From Gemmatimonadota bacterium (lineage in GTDB: Bacteria; JBHIER01; G020348925), in assembly GCA_020348925.1 (NCBI GenBank), contig CP070758.1, forward strand, positions 3,537,837 through 3,574,101: 36,265 nucleotides of DNA, in the 5' to 3' direction. The notes beneath the pieces are model-generated. The model had not been told where the DNA came from, did no database searches, and worked only from the letters and a program-made list of their open reading frames with translations. Of this stretch, positions 25,487 through 34,162 are shown piece after piece (within the stretch, counting starts at the first letter, position 1; each line of letters starts with the position of its first letter). Made by a program: the position numbers and the translations under genes.

Positions 25487-27013
25487 ATGCCAGTTCGTGT
25501 TGACGGAGATCATCTCACTATCGAAGATGTCGTTCGAGTGGCCCGGGAAAACGAGGAAGTCCAGATCCCACAAGAAATCATAGATAAAATCCTCGAAAAC
25601 AGAGCGATTGTTGAGAAAAAGATTGAAGAACAGGCTGTCATGTATGGGGTTACAACTGGCATCGGGGAGCTTTCCGAAGTTGTGTTGACGCCCGAGCAGA
25701 CCCGCGATTTTCAGAAATACCTCATTTACAGCCATGCTGCCGGTTGCGGCGAGCCGGTCCCCGTCGATGCAGCACGGGCGGCTATTCTGAGCAGGATCAA
25801 TGTCCTCTCCAATGGAAGATCAGGTGTCCGGCCCCTCATTGTTCAAACGCTTGTGAACATGTTGAACCGGGGTGTCACCCCGGTCATGTGTCAGCGGGGA
25901 TCGGTTGGGGCGTGCGGGGATCTTTCCCCCATGGCCCAGATGGCCCTTGTCCCCATGGGTGAGGGTGAGGCCTTTTATCAGGGTGAGCGCATGAACGGTA
26001 AGACGGCCATGGAGAAGGCGGGTATTCCCATCATTGAGTACGAGGCACGCGACGGATTGGCCACCATCAACGGATCGAACGTCATCACCGGTATGGGGTC
26101 TCTTCAGCTCTACGATGCGGAGCGCTGGCTCAAGACCTCTGAAATTGCTGCAGCCATGACGCTCGATGCCCTCAACGCCAATATGCTGGCCTATGACGAG
26201 AGGATCCACAAGGCGCGAGGGTATCAGGGAGCCATCGAATGTGCCGAGAATATCAGACGGCTTGTCGAGGGCAGCGATTACCTGAAAGAGAAGGGAAAAA
26301 AAGTTCAGGATGCTTACAGCCTGAGAAGCACACCTCAGGTTGTCGGTGCGGCCAAGGACACGCTTCAATTTTCAAGGGGGATGTTTCTTACGGAACTGAA
26401 CGGTGTGGGTGACAACCCGATTTTCTTTCCGGATGATGGGGGGACGGTCATCACCGGTGCGAACTTTCAGGGGACGCCCCTGGCCTTCGGTCTGGAGTTT
26501 CTGGGGACGGCCGTGACTACTGTGGCTGCTCTGTCAGAGAGAAGAACCAACAGGCTGCTCAATCCCAATCTCAGCATGGGGCTCCCTGCCTTTCTCACGA
26601 AGGGGGCAGGCATGTTCGCCGGACTCATGCTCACTCAGTACACAGCCGGAATGCTCGTCTCCGAGAATCGAGTGCTCAGTCATCCTGCTGCCACCGGGTC
26701 GATCCCGGCGGCTGCTGACCAGGAAGATTTCGTCAGCATGGGTATGACAACCGCCATCAAAACGAGACAGATCATCGATAACGCCAATGGGGTTCTTGCC
26801 ATCGAACTGATGGCCGCGGCCCAGGCCCTTGATTTCAGGAAACCGTGGAAGCACGGTCCCGGTATTCAGGCAGCATATGATGCTGTTCGAAGACATGTCG
26901 ATCATTTGGAGGAAGATCGACCCCTCTACGACGATATCAATCAACTTACCGCAGAGGTGAAATCCGGTCAAATTCTTAAGGAAGTGGAAAAGGCCATCGG
27001 ACCTTTGAAGTGA
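25487..27013 (+). CDS. hutH: Histidine ammonia-lyase family (MIO enzyme) with Ala-Cys-Gly triad
   Basis: 508 residues, full length, GGAGG upstream of ATG 25487. The enzyme removes ammonia from L-histidine to give urocanate, using an MIO prosthetic group built from Ala-Ser-Gly. Pseudomonas HutH landmarks occur at the same positions: Tyr53 (in MYGVTTGIG), Ser82-His83 (SHAAG), and an acidic QEDFVSMG block (Glu413). The triad is Ala142-Cys143-Gly144 (codon TGC), so the usual Ser143 is Cys; Ser-to-Cys HutH mutants are reported to remain active. The Ser-His pair favours histidine over phenylalanine or tyrosine. No hutU, hutI or hutG is adjacent, so the pathway is not shown here. Its promoter is close to consensus. 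Confidence 0.88.
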   Translation: MPVRVDGDHLTIEDVVRVARENEEVQIPQEIIDKILENRAIVEKKIEEQAVMYGVTTGIGELSEVVLTPEQTRDFQKYLIYSHAAGCGEPVPVDAARAAILSRINVLSNGRSGVRPLIVQTLVNMLNRGVTPVMCQRGSVGACGDLSPMAQMALVPMGEGEAFYQGERMNGKTAMEKAGIPIIEYEARDGLATINGSNVITGMGSLQLYDAERWLKTSEIAAAMTLDALNANMLAYDERIHKARGYQGAIECAENIRRLVEGSDYLKEKGKKVQDAYSLRSTPQVVGAAKDTLQFSRGMFLTELNGVGDNPIFFPDDGGTVITGANFQGTPLAFGLEFLGTAVTTVAALSERRTNRLLNPNLSMGLPAFLTKGAGMFAGLMLTQYTAGMLVSENRVLSHPAATGSIPAAADQEDFVSMGMTTAIKTRQIIDNANGVLAIELMAAAQALDFRKPWKHGPGIQAAYDAVRRHVDHLEEDRPLYDDINQLTAEVKSGQILKEVEKAIGPLK

Positions 27014-27182
27014 GGAATAAAAATCTCAGAGGTTACGCCGGCCAATTCGTGGCCTCTGAAAGAAGAGAGATATCCCACGGGAAGGGATTTTCCCAAACGT
27101 CAATCAATTCTTTTTTATCATTTAGCCACAAAAGCGCACAAAATTGCGCAAAATATGTAACCACTAACTGGAGAGGGCCTCG

Positions 27183-27200
27183 TACGATACAGGTATCGTA
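27183..27200. repeat. Perfect 8-bp inverted repeat, candidate protein-binding site
   Basis: TACGATAC-AG-GTATCGTA. It lies 24 bases from the 3' end of the minus-strand membrane protein gene, between convergent genes. There is no T-run, so a terminator role is unlikely. It may be an operator or recombination-type site. Confidence 0.35.
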
Positions 27201-27223
27201 ACCCCAACCCCTGGACGTTTTCA

Positions 27224-27610
27224 TTATGTCTCTGTGACTTTTTTACCTTCGAAGATGGCCTGACCTTCAGGGGATAGCAGTACGTAGAGGGTGTAAATAC
27301 CCAAGGCGGTCCCGAAGGGGATGGATAACAGGTTCAGTGCCGCAAGAATGAATCCGAGAATTCGGCCCCACTGTTGATGTTTCAGTATGCCTATGCCGAC
27401 AATTATGTCGGGAAGTGAAAGGATCAGAAAAAGCCCGGTGATAAAAGTGGCGATAATGGTAAGGATACTCAACGCTTCGGGTTCTCCGCCTTCGATTTTG
27501 GCGATGAGACCCGCTCCGATCAAGAGAGATGCGACGAACAGCCCGATGATCAAACCCATGGCACCCCATACAATCCATAAAATTCCGACGACCTTAACAT
27601 GACCTGTCAT
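27224..27610 (-). CDS. Small four-helix membrane protein
   Basis: 128 residues with four hydrophobic helices (about 5-35, 46-72, 80-97 and 100-112). The pattern is 'ILWIVWGAMGLI', then 'LPDIIVGIGILKHQQWGRIL', then 'NLLSIPFGTALGIYTLYVLL', ending LSPEGQAIFEG. I recognise this as a recurrent small inner-membrane family of unknown function in environmental bacteria. A strong ribosome binding site (GGAGGTGA) precedes the ATG. It is single, convergent with hutH. Confidence 0.8.
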   Translation of the reverse strand: MTGHVKVVGILWIVWGAMGLIIGLFVASLLIGAGLIAKIEGGEPEALSILTIIATFITGLFLILSLPDIIVGIGILKHQQWGRILGFILAALNLLSIPFGTALGIYTLYVLLSPEGQAIFEGKKVTET

Positions 27611-27726
27611 ACGTCACCTCCTTCTCTTCTTGAACTCTCATATTGAAACCTATCTCTCTCAGAGAGCCTTTTTCGCTCATGAGAAAGCGAATAGGACTCC
27701 CGGTACAATGTGGATTTTTCCCGTTT

Positions 27727-28458
27727 TTAAGTAACTCTCATAACACCCAAGTGCTTCCTGATAAACTTGAGGATGCACCATTCGTATTTAGAACCATCGA
27801 TTACTCTGAAAAAAGCTTCAGATACCGGGTGTGGATGATCCTGGCTCGTTTCATCCATTTTTCTGTTCTTGTCGACATCATGAACCAGAATGAAACCGCC
27901 CGGACGCATCATGGGAAGCCCCTTCTCAATATCCGTCAAAGCACCTTCATAGGTATGATCACCATCGACTAAATAAGTTTCAACTTTCCCCCTGAAAACT
28001 TCGGCAATGTGGGGAACGATCGCTTTTGAATCGCCGTTGTGCAGCTCAAGATGTTCATCAGCTATGCCGGTCTCGATGAGATTTCTTCTTGCGATTGCAG
28101 GGTATGTACCCTCCGAATAACTGTCGTTGTCGATACAGATAAGTTTTCCCCTGCCGTTTTCAACGATGGCCTTCGCCCACCCTACGGCCGTTCCACCCAA
28201 GTGTGTTCCAACTTCAACAATACAGTGGGGTTTGTAGTACTTGGCAAAGGCATACACGAATCGTCCGAATCGGGGGTGATCCCTACAACGAACGTCCTTC
28301 GCGGTCGAAGGCGGTGAACCTTGAAAGTTCGGTGCAATATCGTAGGGCGCTGACAAAAACAGATCGAACACCTCTCGATCAAAACAGAGGGTGCCCTCTA
28401 TACGACGGAGCCCCAAATATTTCAGAAAAATTTTCTCAATGAATCTCATACGCGTCAC
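27727..28458 (-). CDS. Class I SAM-dependent methyltransferase-like protein
   Basis: 243 residues from GTG 28458 (AGGA at seven bases); ATG 28449 is possible. The SAM motif I is CIVEVGTHLGGTA (79-91), motif II is LICIDNDSY, and a downstream acidic motif is VDGDHTYEGALTDIEKGLP followed by PGGFILVHDVD. This matches the Methyltransf_24/cephalosporin-hydroxylase-like group, often found beside sugar and natural-product genes. The substrate is unknown. A 6-bp hairpin (CTATTG/CAATAG, 28468-28487) sits just upstream of the ribosome binding site. No obvious operon partner. Confidence 0.8.
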   Translation of the reverse strand: MTRMRFIEKIFLKYLGLRRIEGTLCFDREVFDLFLSAPYDIAPNFQGSPPSTAKDVRCRDHPRFGRFVYAFAKYYKPHCIVEVGTHLGGTAVGWAKAIVENGRGKLICIDNDSYSEGTYPAIARRNLIETGIADEHLELHNGDSKAIVPHIAEVFRGKVETYLVDGDHTYEGALTDIEKGLPMMRPGGFILVHDVDKNRKMDETSQDHPHPVSEAFFRVIDGSKYEWCILKFIRKHLGVMRVT

Positions 28459-28608
28459 ACTATTATCCTATTGAAAAAATACAATAGCGCTTTGCCTAAA
28501 AATATGTAAGGCGCTTCAGGAAGCAACGTTTTTTTCTCGGAAAGATGAATACCAGACGGATACTGTTACATATGAGAAAGAGACGGATTTTAAGGTGTTG
28601 AGAGGGGA

Positions 28609-28944
28609 TTAGGCGAAACTGGCGATTGCCGTTTCAAGCGTCTCGTAGTGGGAAAACAGATTATCCATTTTAAGAAGCTGCATAATGGTGCCGATTCGTC
28701 CGCAGCAGCGAGCTAATTTGAGATCACCGCTCATATTTCTGAGCCTGGTGAGTACGTCCACCAGTACTCCAATTCCGGCAGCGTTGATCCATTTCACTTC
28801 TTGCAAGTCCACGACAATTTTTCTCAGATCTTTCGAGAGGAGTTCTTCCAGGGTTGCTCGAAATTCCGTCGTCTCCGGCCCCCCCATGATTACGCCCTGT
28901 GGCTCTAAAATAACTATGTCTTTCAAATGTTTTGTAGTAATCAT
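28609..28944 (-). CDS. STAS-domain protein, anti-sigma-factor-antagonist type, lacking phospho-Ser
   Basis: 111 residues, the normal size of SpoIIAA/RsbV-like antagonists. These bind an anti-sigma kinase unless a conserved Ser is phosphorylated. The phosphorylation loop, normally Asp-Ser-Ser/Thr-Gly, reads Asn54-Ala55-Ala56-Gly57 here. The rest is intact: LRKIVVDLQEV beta strand and 'GDLKLARCCGRI' region. Without Ser it would be constitutively binding or serve a different role. No anti-sigma gene is adjacent. The start has AAAGGG upstream. Confidence 0.85.
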   Translation of the reverse strand: MITTKHLKDIVILEPQGVIMGGPETTEFRATLEELLSKDLRKIVVDLQEVKWINAAGIGVLVDVLTRLRNMSGDLKLARCCGRIGTIMQLLKMDNLFSHYETLETAIASFA

Positions 28945-29111
28945 GGCACTTCCCTTTCAATTCCACTGTTCAATCTTTATGACGATCCGAAATGCGGAAA
29001 AGTTGCAAACATTTCTTGAACCGAATGGCAGGAGCCTGGCCTGAAAACTGAGAAGCGGATGCATCGGGAAGAATGAGCGTGGATAGGCTCGAACTTCTTT
29101 TGAAAGGGGAA

Positions 29112-29618
29112 TTAAAAACTGTGGATCACTTTTCCGATGACGTGTCGAACGTCGAGCATACCGTCGAAACGGCTGTCAAAATCGGTAGCCGCGCCTCGAT
29201 TGTCACCCATTACGAAGATGGACCTTGGAGAGACGGTATAGGGGCCCCAGTTGTTCCAGACATCGACCTCGGGGGGCCAATCGATTGTATCGGGTGGTGC
29301 TGGAAAAAGATAGGGTTCGTGCAGTACTGAGCCGTTTATGTGGACGAGGCCTTCTCTCATCTCGATGGTGTCGCCGCCGATCGCAACACATCGCCTCCCA
29401 TAGCTTCTCTTGCCTTGACGTGGATCTTTAAAGATGACAATCTCTCCTCTATGGGGGTTACGGAATTTGTAGATCGGTTTGAAAACGAGAACGCGGTCAC
29501 CCGGTTCTATGGTCGGACTCATGACGTCACCCGGTATATAGTACATCTGAAAGATCCATATGCGGACGGCGACGAATAGAAGGAGAAGGATGAAAATAAA
29601 TCCGAGTTTCCTTTTCAT
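29112..29618 (-). CDS. Signal peptidase I homologue with altered active site (probable pseudoenzyme)
   Basis: 168 residues: membrane anchor at 5-20, then the S26 fold. Signal peptidase I cuts signal peptides with a Ser-Lys pair in IPSGSM and IKR. Here the Ser block reads IPGDVMSPT, so the nucleophile position is Val32; the Lys block reads YGRRCVAIGGD, so the Lys position is Arg75. The structural GDNR (138-141) and DSR (148-150) blocks are kept. Both changes were checked on the bases. A Ser two residues later (Ser34) and Lys70 could be alternative residues, but the pair is displaced. It may bind signal peptides without cutting, or act in another way. The real lepB is presumably elsewhere. The neighbour is a CLC gene 78 bases upstream on the same strand. 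Confidence 0.82.
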   Translation of the reverse strand: MKRKLGFIFILLLLFVAVRIWIFQMYYIPGDVMSPTIEPGDRVLVFKPIYKFRNPHRGEIVIFKDPRQGKRSYGRRCVAIGGDTIEMREGLVHINGSVLHEPYLFPAPPDTIDWPPEVDVWNNWGPYTVSPRSIFVMGDNRGAATDFDSRFDGMLDVRHVIGKVIHSF

Positions 29619-29696
29619 GATTATGCAACCTGTGTTGGAAGGTTGTGAGACCCTCGTATAATTTCAATGTCTTTCCTTGCGCGATCTCTGTCAGAA

Positions 29697-31493
29697 TCAC
29701 TCTCCTGGGAACTTTCTTCTGACCATTTCTCTATTGTAGGCACCTATGAGATCCTCGTGGGTGAGGTATCCCAAAACTTTGTCTTTGATTTGAGGATCAA
29801 CTACAGGAATCATGCCATAGTCCGATTCGATAAATTTGAGATTGGCACTGTAGAGATCCTCGTCAGGTGTAACGACCACCAATCTCGTCATGAGATCGGC
29901 GGCGATGACCAGTTCGTGAAGTCCGTTCTCAAGGAAAATGGTGCGAATGTCTCTCAATGAGATGATTCCCCGGAGCTCATGTTTTTCGTTGATGACGGGA
30001 AAATAGGTTTCCGATCTTTGGGAGATCATTTTCAGGAGATCCCTGACAGGCGTATGCTCGTAAACCAGTGGGACGTCCTCCTGAGGAGTGAAGGCATCAC
30101 GCACTTTGATCTGTTCGAGGATATTGACGGTGAAATCGCCGATGTGGGCCGGTGAATCCTTCTGAGCCGGGACCTGCTTTTCGTAGATGGACCACCGTCG
30201 TCCGAAAAGAAAAGCTGTGGCCGAGACAAGCATCATGGGTACCAGCAAGCCGTATCCACCGGTCATTTCACAGACCATGAAGAGGGCTGAGATGGGAACG
30301 TTGGCCGCCCCTGCAAAAAAAGCGCCCATGCCTACAACAACAAAAGCCGTCGGTTGTGTAATACTCTGCGGAAAGAGACTTTGGCTTGCCAGCCCGAAGG
30401 CACCGCCCAGCATACCTCCGATGAACAGAGAAGGAGCGAACACGCCGCCGCTTCCACCTGAGCTGATGGTGAACCCGGTAGCCAACATCTTCAGCAGACC
30501 GAGGGTCAACAGCAACTGGATGGTGAGCTCGCCATTGATGGCCTGCTGCACCCAGCCGTAGCCCATGCCCAGAACCTGAGGGAAGAAAAAACCGAGCACA
30601 CCCAAGAGAAGACCGCCCAGAGCCGGCTTGAAATGGCTCTTGATCGGTATGCGGTGAAAGAAGTCGCGTAGCCCGTAGAAGATTTTTATGTAGAGCCCTC
30701 CCATGAGGGCGCAAAACACCCCTAAGATGGCATAGAAGATCAGTTCCACGGGATGTGTGAACTTAAATTCGGCTGAGGAGAAGAGCCTGCCCCAGCCGTG
30801 AAAAGAGGAGAAAATGGAGTAGGCCACGATTGAGGAGATGACGGATGGAATGATGGCTCCTGCCTCAATATCCTCTTTGTAGAGCACCTCCGCACTGAAA
30901 ATGGCACCTCCGAGTGGGGTTTTGAAGATGCTTCCTATTCCGCCCGCGGCACCGGCGATGACCATCTGCCGACGCTCGTGGCTGGTGAGTTTCAGCCTCG
31001 TGGCCAGAAAGGAACCGAACCCGGCACCGATCTGGGCAATGGGTCCCTCACGACCCGCGCTTCCGCCGGACCCGATTGTGAGGATGGATGAAATAGTCTT
31101 TATAACCGGCACCCTCTTACGAATAATGCCCCGTTGATTATGGAATGAATCGATGACGGCGTCGGTACCGTGTCCTTCGGCCTCTGGCGCAAAGGTGTAG
31201 ACGAGCAAACCGGCCAGCAAACCACCGATGGCCGGAACGAAAAGAAAGGCCCAGCGACGGTATTCCCCCACAATGGGTGAACTCATCACTTCGCCGCCCG
31301 GAGAAGGGGGAACATAGCCGCACAGGAAATTCATGAAGAAGATGTTGCTCCACTCCAGAAGGTAGAAAAAGATGACTGCCCCGAACCCGGCCACAACACC
31401 GATTGATATTCCGATCAGCAGCCACTTGCCCGAGAGCCGGAGCTCATACCCTCCGGTTCGAAGCCCTAAGAATCGTTTTTGCGGAAACCTCAA
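29697..31493 (-). CDS. CLC-family chloride channel/transporter with C-terminal CBS pair
   Basis: 598 residues with about 12 hydrophobic segments (23-430), then two CBS domains (about 455-590), which bind adenine nucleotides and regulate gating. CLC signatures: GREGP (147-151) with gating Glu149, GSGGVFAPSLF, and AGAANVPISALFMVCEMTG. Two residues differ from E. coli ClC: the GSGIP Ser position reads GHGTD, and the internal proton-path Glu203 is Val203 (SAEVL), as in CLC channels and many CBS-type prokaryotic members. That leaves open channel versus proton exchanger behaviour. The TTG start at 31493 has a distant GAGG. The gene lies downstream of rlmI on the minus strand. Confidence 0.9.
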   Translation of the reverse strand: MRFPQKRFLGLRTGGYELRLSGKWLLIGISIGVVAGFGAVIFFYLLEWSNIFFMNFLCGYVPPSPGGEVMSSPIVGEYRRWAFLFVPAIGGLLAGLLVYTFAPEAEGHGTDAVIDSFHNQRGIIRKRVPVIKTISSILTIGSGGSAGREGPIAQIGAGFGSFLATRLKLTSHERRQMVIAGAAGGIGSIFKTPLGGAIFSAEVLYKEDIEAGAIIPSVISSIVAYSIFSSFHGWGRLFSSAEFKFTHPVELIFYAILGVFCALMGGLYIKIFYGLRDFFHRIPIKSHFKPALGGLLLGVLGFFFPQVLGMGYGWVQQAINGELTIQLLLTLGLLKMLATGFTISSGGSGGVFAPSLFIGGMLGGAFGLASQSLFPQSITQPTAFVVVGMGAFFAGAANVPISALFMVCEMTGGYGLLVPMMLVSATAFLFGRRWSIYEKQVPAQKDSPAHIGDFTVNILEQIKVRDAFTPQEDVPLVYEHTPVRDLLKMISQRSETYFPVINEKHELRGIISLRDIRTIFLENGLHELVIAADLMTRLVVVTPDEDLYSANLKFIESDYGMIPVVDPQIKDKVLGYLTHEDLIGAYNREMVRRKFPGE

Positions 31494-31527
31494 GCTTATT
31501 TAATTCCTCAGGTTTAACATTCCACGT

Positions 31528-31590
31528 CCCAAATCCAAAATCAAAACAGAAACCTATAATTCAAAATCCAAAACTCAAAATCCTAAAAAG
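31528..31590. repeat. Degenerate CAAAATCCAAAA repeat run
   Basis: A run of near-copies of CAAAATCC/CAAAACTC, with related reverse-complement sequence (TTTTGGATTTCGGATT) at about 32877-32892 on the other side of the rlmI-like gene. It resembles low-complexity intergenic filler; its meaning is unknown. Confidence 0.35.
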
Positions 31591-31673
31591 TGACTCCAAT
31601 ATTAATGTTTCGAGACCCTTGACGCAAGAGATTCTTTCGTGTGTATTTCTGTCAGTGCGGTTTCTTCAAGATT

Positions 31674-32846
31674 TTACTCTACTTCCAGGATGGCACATTT
31701 GAGATATTCTGTTTCCGGCATGGAGAGAAGAATGGGGTGATCCGGGGCCTGTGTTCGGAGTTCGATCAGCCGGACTTTTCTTTTCACATCGGCAGCGGCT
31801 CCCCGGATCAAAGACAGAAAAGCTCCGCGATCGACGTGATAGGAACAGGAACAGGTGACGAGGATGCCTCGGGGTGAGAGGATGTTCAGGGCTCGACGGT
31901 TGATCTCCCGATAGCCCCTCAGTCCTTCAGTCAATTTTGATTTGCTTTTCACAAAAGCCGGAGGATCAAGGATAATGCACTCGAATTTCCTGTGCTTTTT
32001 ATGAAAATGCGCTAAGGTATAAAAGGCATTTCCGGCGTGGAACGTGCTCCTGTCTGAGAAATCGGAGAGCGCGGCATTTCTATCTGCCCATTGAATAGCC
32101 TTTTCGGAAGTATCTACGCCGGTGACCTCATCTGCCCCGAAATGAGCCGCGTGGAGGGCCCAGGCACCGGAATAACAGAAGCAGTCTAGGACCGAAGCGC
32201 CTGCGACAAGTTTCCTCAACCTCTTGTAATTCTCCCATTGATCAAGGTAGAGTCCGGTTTTCTGGCCCTCCAAGAGATCAACCTCAAGTTTCAGATCTTT
32301 TTCCCGTACAACAACAGGACCTTTCAGAGTGCCCTTCATCACTTTTTTATATAAAGGGATGTTCTCGAGTTCCCGAGGCGTACTATCATTTTTAACGAGA
32401 ATCACTTCCGGATGAAAAAGGTCATCCAACACCTCAACGATCAGATCGAGTTGTGCTTCCATACCAGCCGTTGAGGTTTGCACTACGAAATGATCCTCGT
32501 AGCGGTCGATGATGAGCCCGGGTAAAAGATCACCTTCACTGAAGACGAGACGATAGAACTCACGTTCACATGCGAGCCTTTGTCTGTATTCGAAAGCGTT
32601 CTGGATACGTCGCTGGAAGAAATGCCCGTCGATCTCCTCCTGATGGAGGCTCAGAATCCGAACGCAGATTAAGGAATGAGGATTGATGTAACCTCGACCG
32701 ACGAAGCTGCTTTTCAAATCGAAGACATCGACGAGTTCTCCGGGTTCATAGTCTTTCAATGAATCACTGATCTCATTGCTGTAGATCCAGAGATGACCCT
32801 TTTTTATCCGTCGTTCCTCGTTTTTCTTTAAATGGACTCTCTTCAT
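31674..32846 (-). CDS. rlmI: RlmI-like class I SAM-dependent rRNA methyltransferase with PUA domain
   Basis: 390 residues, close to the 396 of E. coli RlmI, which makes m5C1962 in 23S rRNA. An N-terminal PUA domain (about 1-80; 'LKKNEERRIKKGHLWIYSNEI') binds RNA. The central region follows, then the Rossmann methyltransferase with VLDCFCYSGAWALHAA (SAM loop), ILDPPAF, and 'GILVTCSCSYHVD' carrying the catalytic Cys of this family. The TTG/ATG start MKRVHLKK is used. A consensus-like promoter lies about 145 bases upstream on the minus strand. It belongs to translation and stands apart from its neighbours. Confidence 0.88.
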   Translation of the reverse strand: MKRVHLKKNEERRIKKGHLWIYSNEISDSLKDYEPGELVDVFDLKSSFVGRGYINPHSLICVRILSLHQEEIDGHFFQRRIQNAFEYRQRLACEREFYRLVFSEGDLLPGLIIDRYEDHFVVQTSTAGMEAQLDLIVEVLDDLFHPEVILVKNDSTPRELENIPLYKKVMKGTLKGPVVVREKDLKLEVDLLEGQKTGLYLDQWENYKRLRKLVAGASVLDCFCYSGAWALHAAHFGADEVTGVDTSEKAIQWADRNAALSDFSDRSTFHAGNAFYTLAHFHKKHRKFECIILDPPAFVKSKSKLTEGLRGYREINRRALNILSPRGILVTCSCSYHVDRGAFLSLIRGAAADVKRKVRLIELRTQAPDHPILLSMPETEYLKCAILEVE

Positions 32847-32991
32847 CGAATCAAAGTGTTTCTTTTTAAAATTTGTGTTTTGGATTTCGGATTCTGCCAG
32901 AGGTCAAGATGAGAAAGATTCACCATACATTTTCACATGATTTGTTATGAATAGCCGATTCCGAATGCTCTCTGCCTCTTTTATCAGGGTC

Positions 32992-33020
32992 ATTATAGTG
33001 TGAAACTTTTTAAGAATCAA
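32992..33020 (-). promoter_or_regulatory. Sigma-70 promoter for the rlmI-like gene (minus strand)
   Basis: On the minus strand TTGATT (33015-33020) and a perfect TATAAT (32992-32997) are separated by exactly 17 bases. The predicted start near 32985 gives a leader of about 140 bases. It probably drives the rlmI-like gene and perhaps the CLC and signal-peptidase-like genes behind it. Confidence 0.7.
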
Positions 33021-33089
33021 GGGAAAAGTTTGCAAATTGCAGAGGCATGAATAGGTCGAACTGCGAAGCGACACGATAATTATTTTGGA

Positions 33090-34142
33090 TTACTCCAAAA
33101 TATACTGATGAAAATAAGAAGGCCACGCTTGCCATCCGTGTTTACATGTCCATAAAAAACCGTTTCTATATGTGAGTCCTGCTTCTGGAGGGTCATAAAA
33201 AACGTAAAATCCTGTTGGTTCGAGAGTTTCCTTTTGGAGGAGATAAAGTCTGTTGGATCGAGAGGTGCTGAGTAGAAACCGTTGGCCGTTCCAGGCGATC
33301 CCGGATGGACGCTCCGTTGGCGGATCGTAGGTTTCGATCACGGTCATATCTGGTCCGTGTTTATAGATTCTGCTTTCTCTGGATGAGCATGACCACATGT
33401 TTATCCCATCGTATGTTACGTCATCAAAAAGGACATGCACATCCGGTCCATGGATACTCTCCGGTGTGTCATACCGGGTTTCTGTTCGCAGGGTTGTATC
33501 CGGTTGAACGGCCATTTTATAGAGATACGTTTTGTCGTCCTCGAAGGCGATAGAAACCCAGAGATAGTGGGTTCCATTTTCTTCCGTGGCTGTCAATCCA
33601 TAGGGTGTGGTGTAGGAGCTCTTATTGGGATTCGAGCCAGGGGAATCGAAATACTTCACCCATTTCAAACCCTCAGCGTCGTTGAGCACATAGATACGCT
33701 GTCGCGTTCCGGCGCTCGTCCAGGGGATGTCCCCGGTCCAGGCTAATCCGTTCGGTGTGGGGGAGGGTCCTTTCTTTGAACTCTGGTAGTAAAGCATTTT
33801 GCCGAGAGTGATATCGAAAGAATTCAGGTCTTCGTAGACCATGAGAAAGAATGTGGTAAAGGTTTCAAAATATGCTTTGGTCACAGTAAGAGTGTGGTTC
33901 TCTCCGCCGAGGATATTCGAAATACAGTAATTTCCGAGACTGTCTGTGACAGTGCTGTTTATACCGATAGTTACATTTGCATCGGGCAGTGGTTCGTTTG
34001 TGACGCTGTGGTACACCGTTCCGGAGACGGAGTAGTGGGGGAGTTCCGGAGCGTCCACCCAGTGCTTCTGTTTTTTAAAACAGGAAACGAGAAGTGTCAG
34101 GATGAGGATGCAGTGGAGAAGTATTATTGTTCTATGAAACAA
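33090..34142 (-). CDS. Propeller lipoprotein with carboxypeptidase-regulatory-like domain
   Basis: 350 residues; TTG start at 34142 with AGGGTGA six bases upstream. The signal peptide ends in LLVSC, a fair lipobox. Residues about 38-105 form a CarboxypepD_reg-like beta-sandwich (YSVSGTVYHSVTNEPLPDANVTI), and about 130-345 carry propeller-like blades ('GLAWTGDIPW', 'YLWVSIAFEDDKTYLYK', 'GLTYRNGFLWTCKHG'). It would be an outer-membrane or surface-anchored binding protein with no visible catalytic site. It begins 20 bases after the stop of the dockerin gene, so it is probably co-transcribed with it. Confidence 0.78.
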   Translation of the reverse strand: MFHRTIILLHCILILTLLVSCFKKQKHWVDAPELPHYSVSGTVYHSVTNEPLPDANVTIGINSTVTDSLGNYCISNILGGENHTLTVTKAYFETFTTFFLMVYEDLNSFDITLGKMLYYQSSKKGPSPTPNGLAWTGDIPWTSAGTRQRIYVLNDAEGLKWVKYFDSPGSNPNKSSYTTPYGLTATEENGTHYLWVSIAFEDDKTYLYKMAVQPDTTLRTETRYDTPESIHGPDVHVLFDDVTYDGINMWSCSSRESRIYKHGPDMTVIETYDPPTERPSGIAWNGQRFLLSTSRSNRLYLLQKETLEPTGFYVFYDPPEAGLTYRNGFLWTCKHGWQAWPSYFHQYILE

Positions 34143-34162
34143 CGGGATTCACCCTACAGTGT

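Noticed and set aside
27643-27972. 109-aa plus frame across the methyltransferase end
   Set aside because: Lies antisense to a gene with clear SAM motifs.
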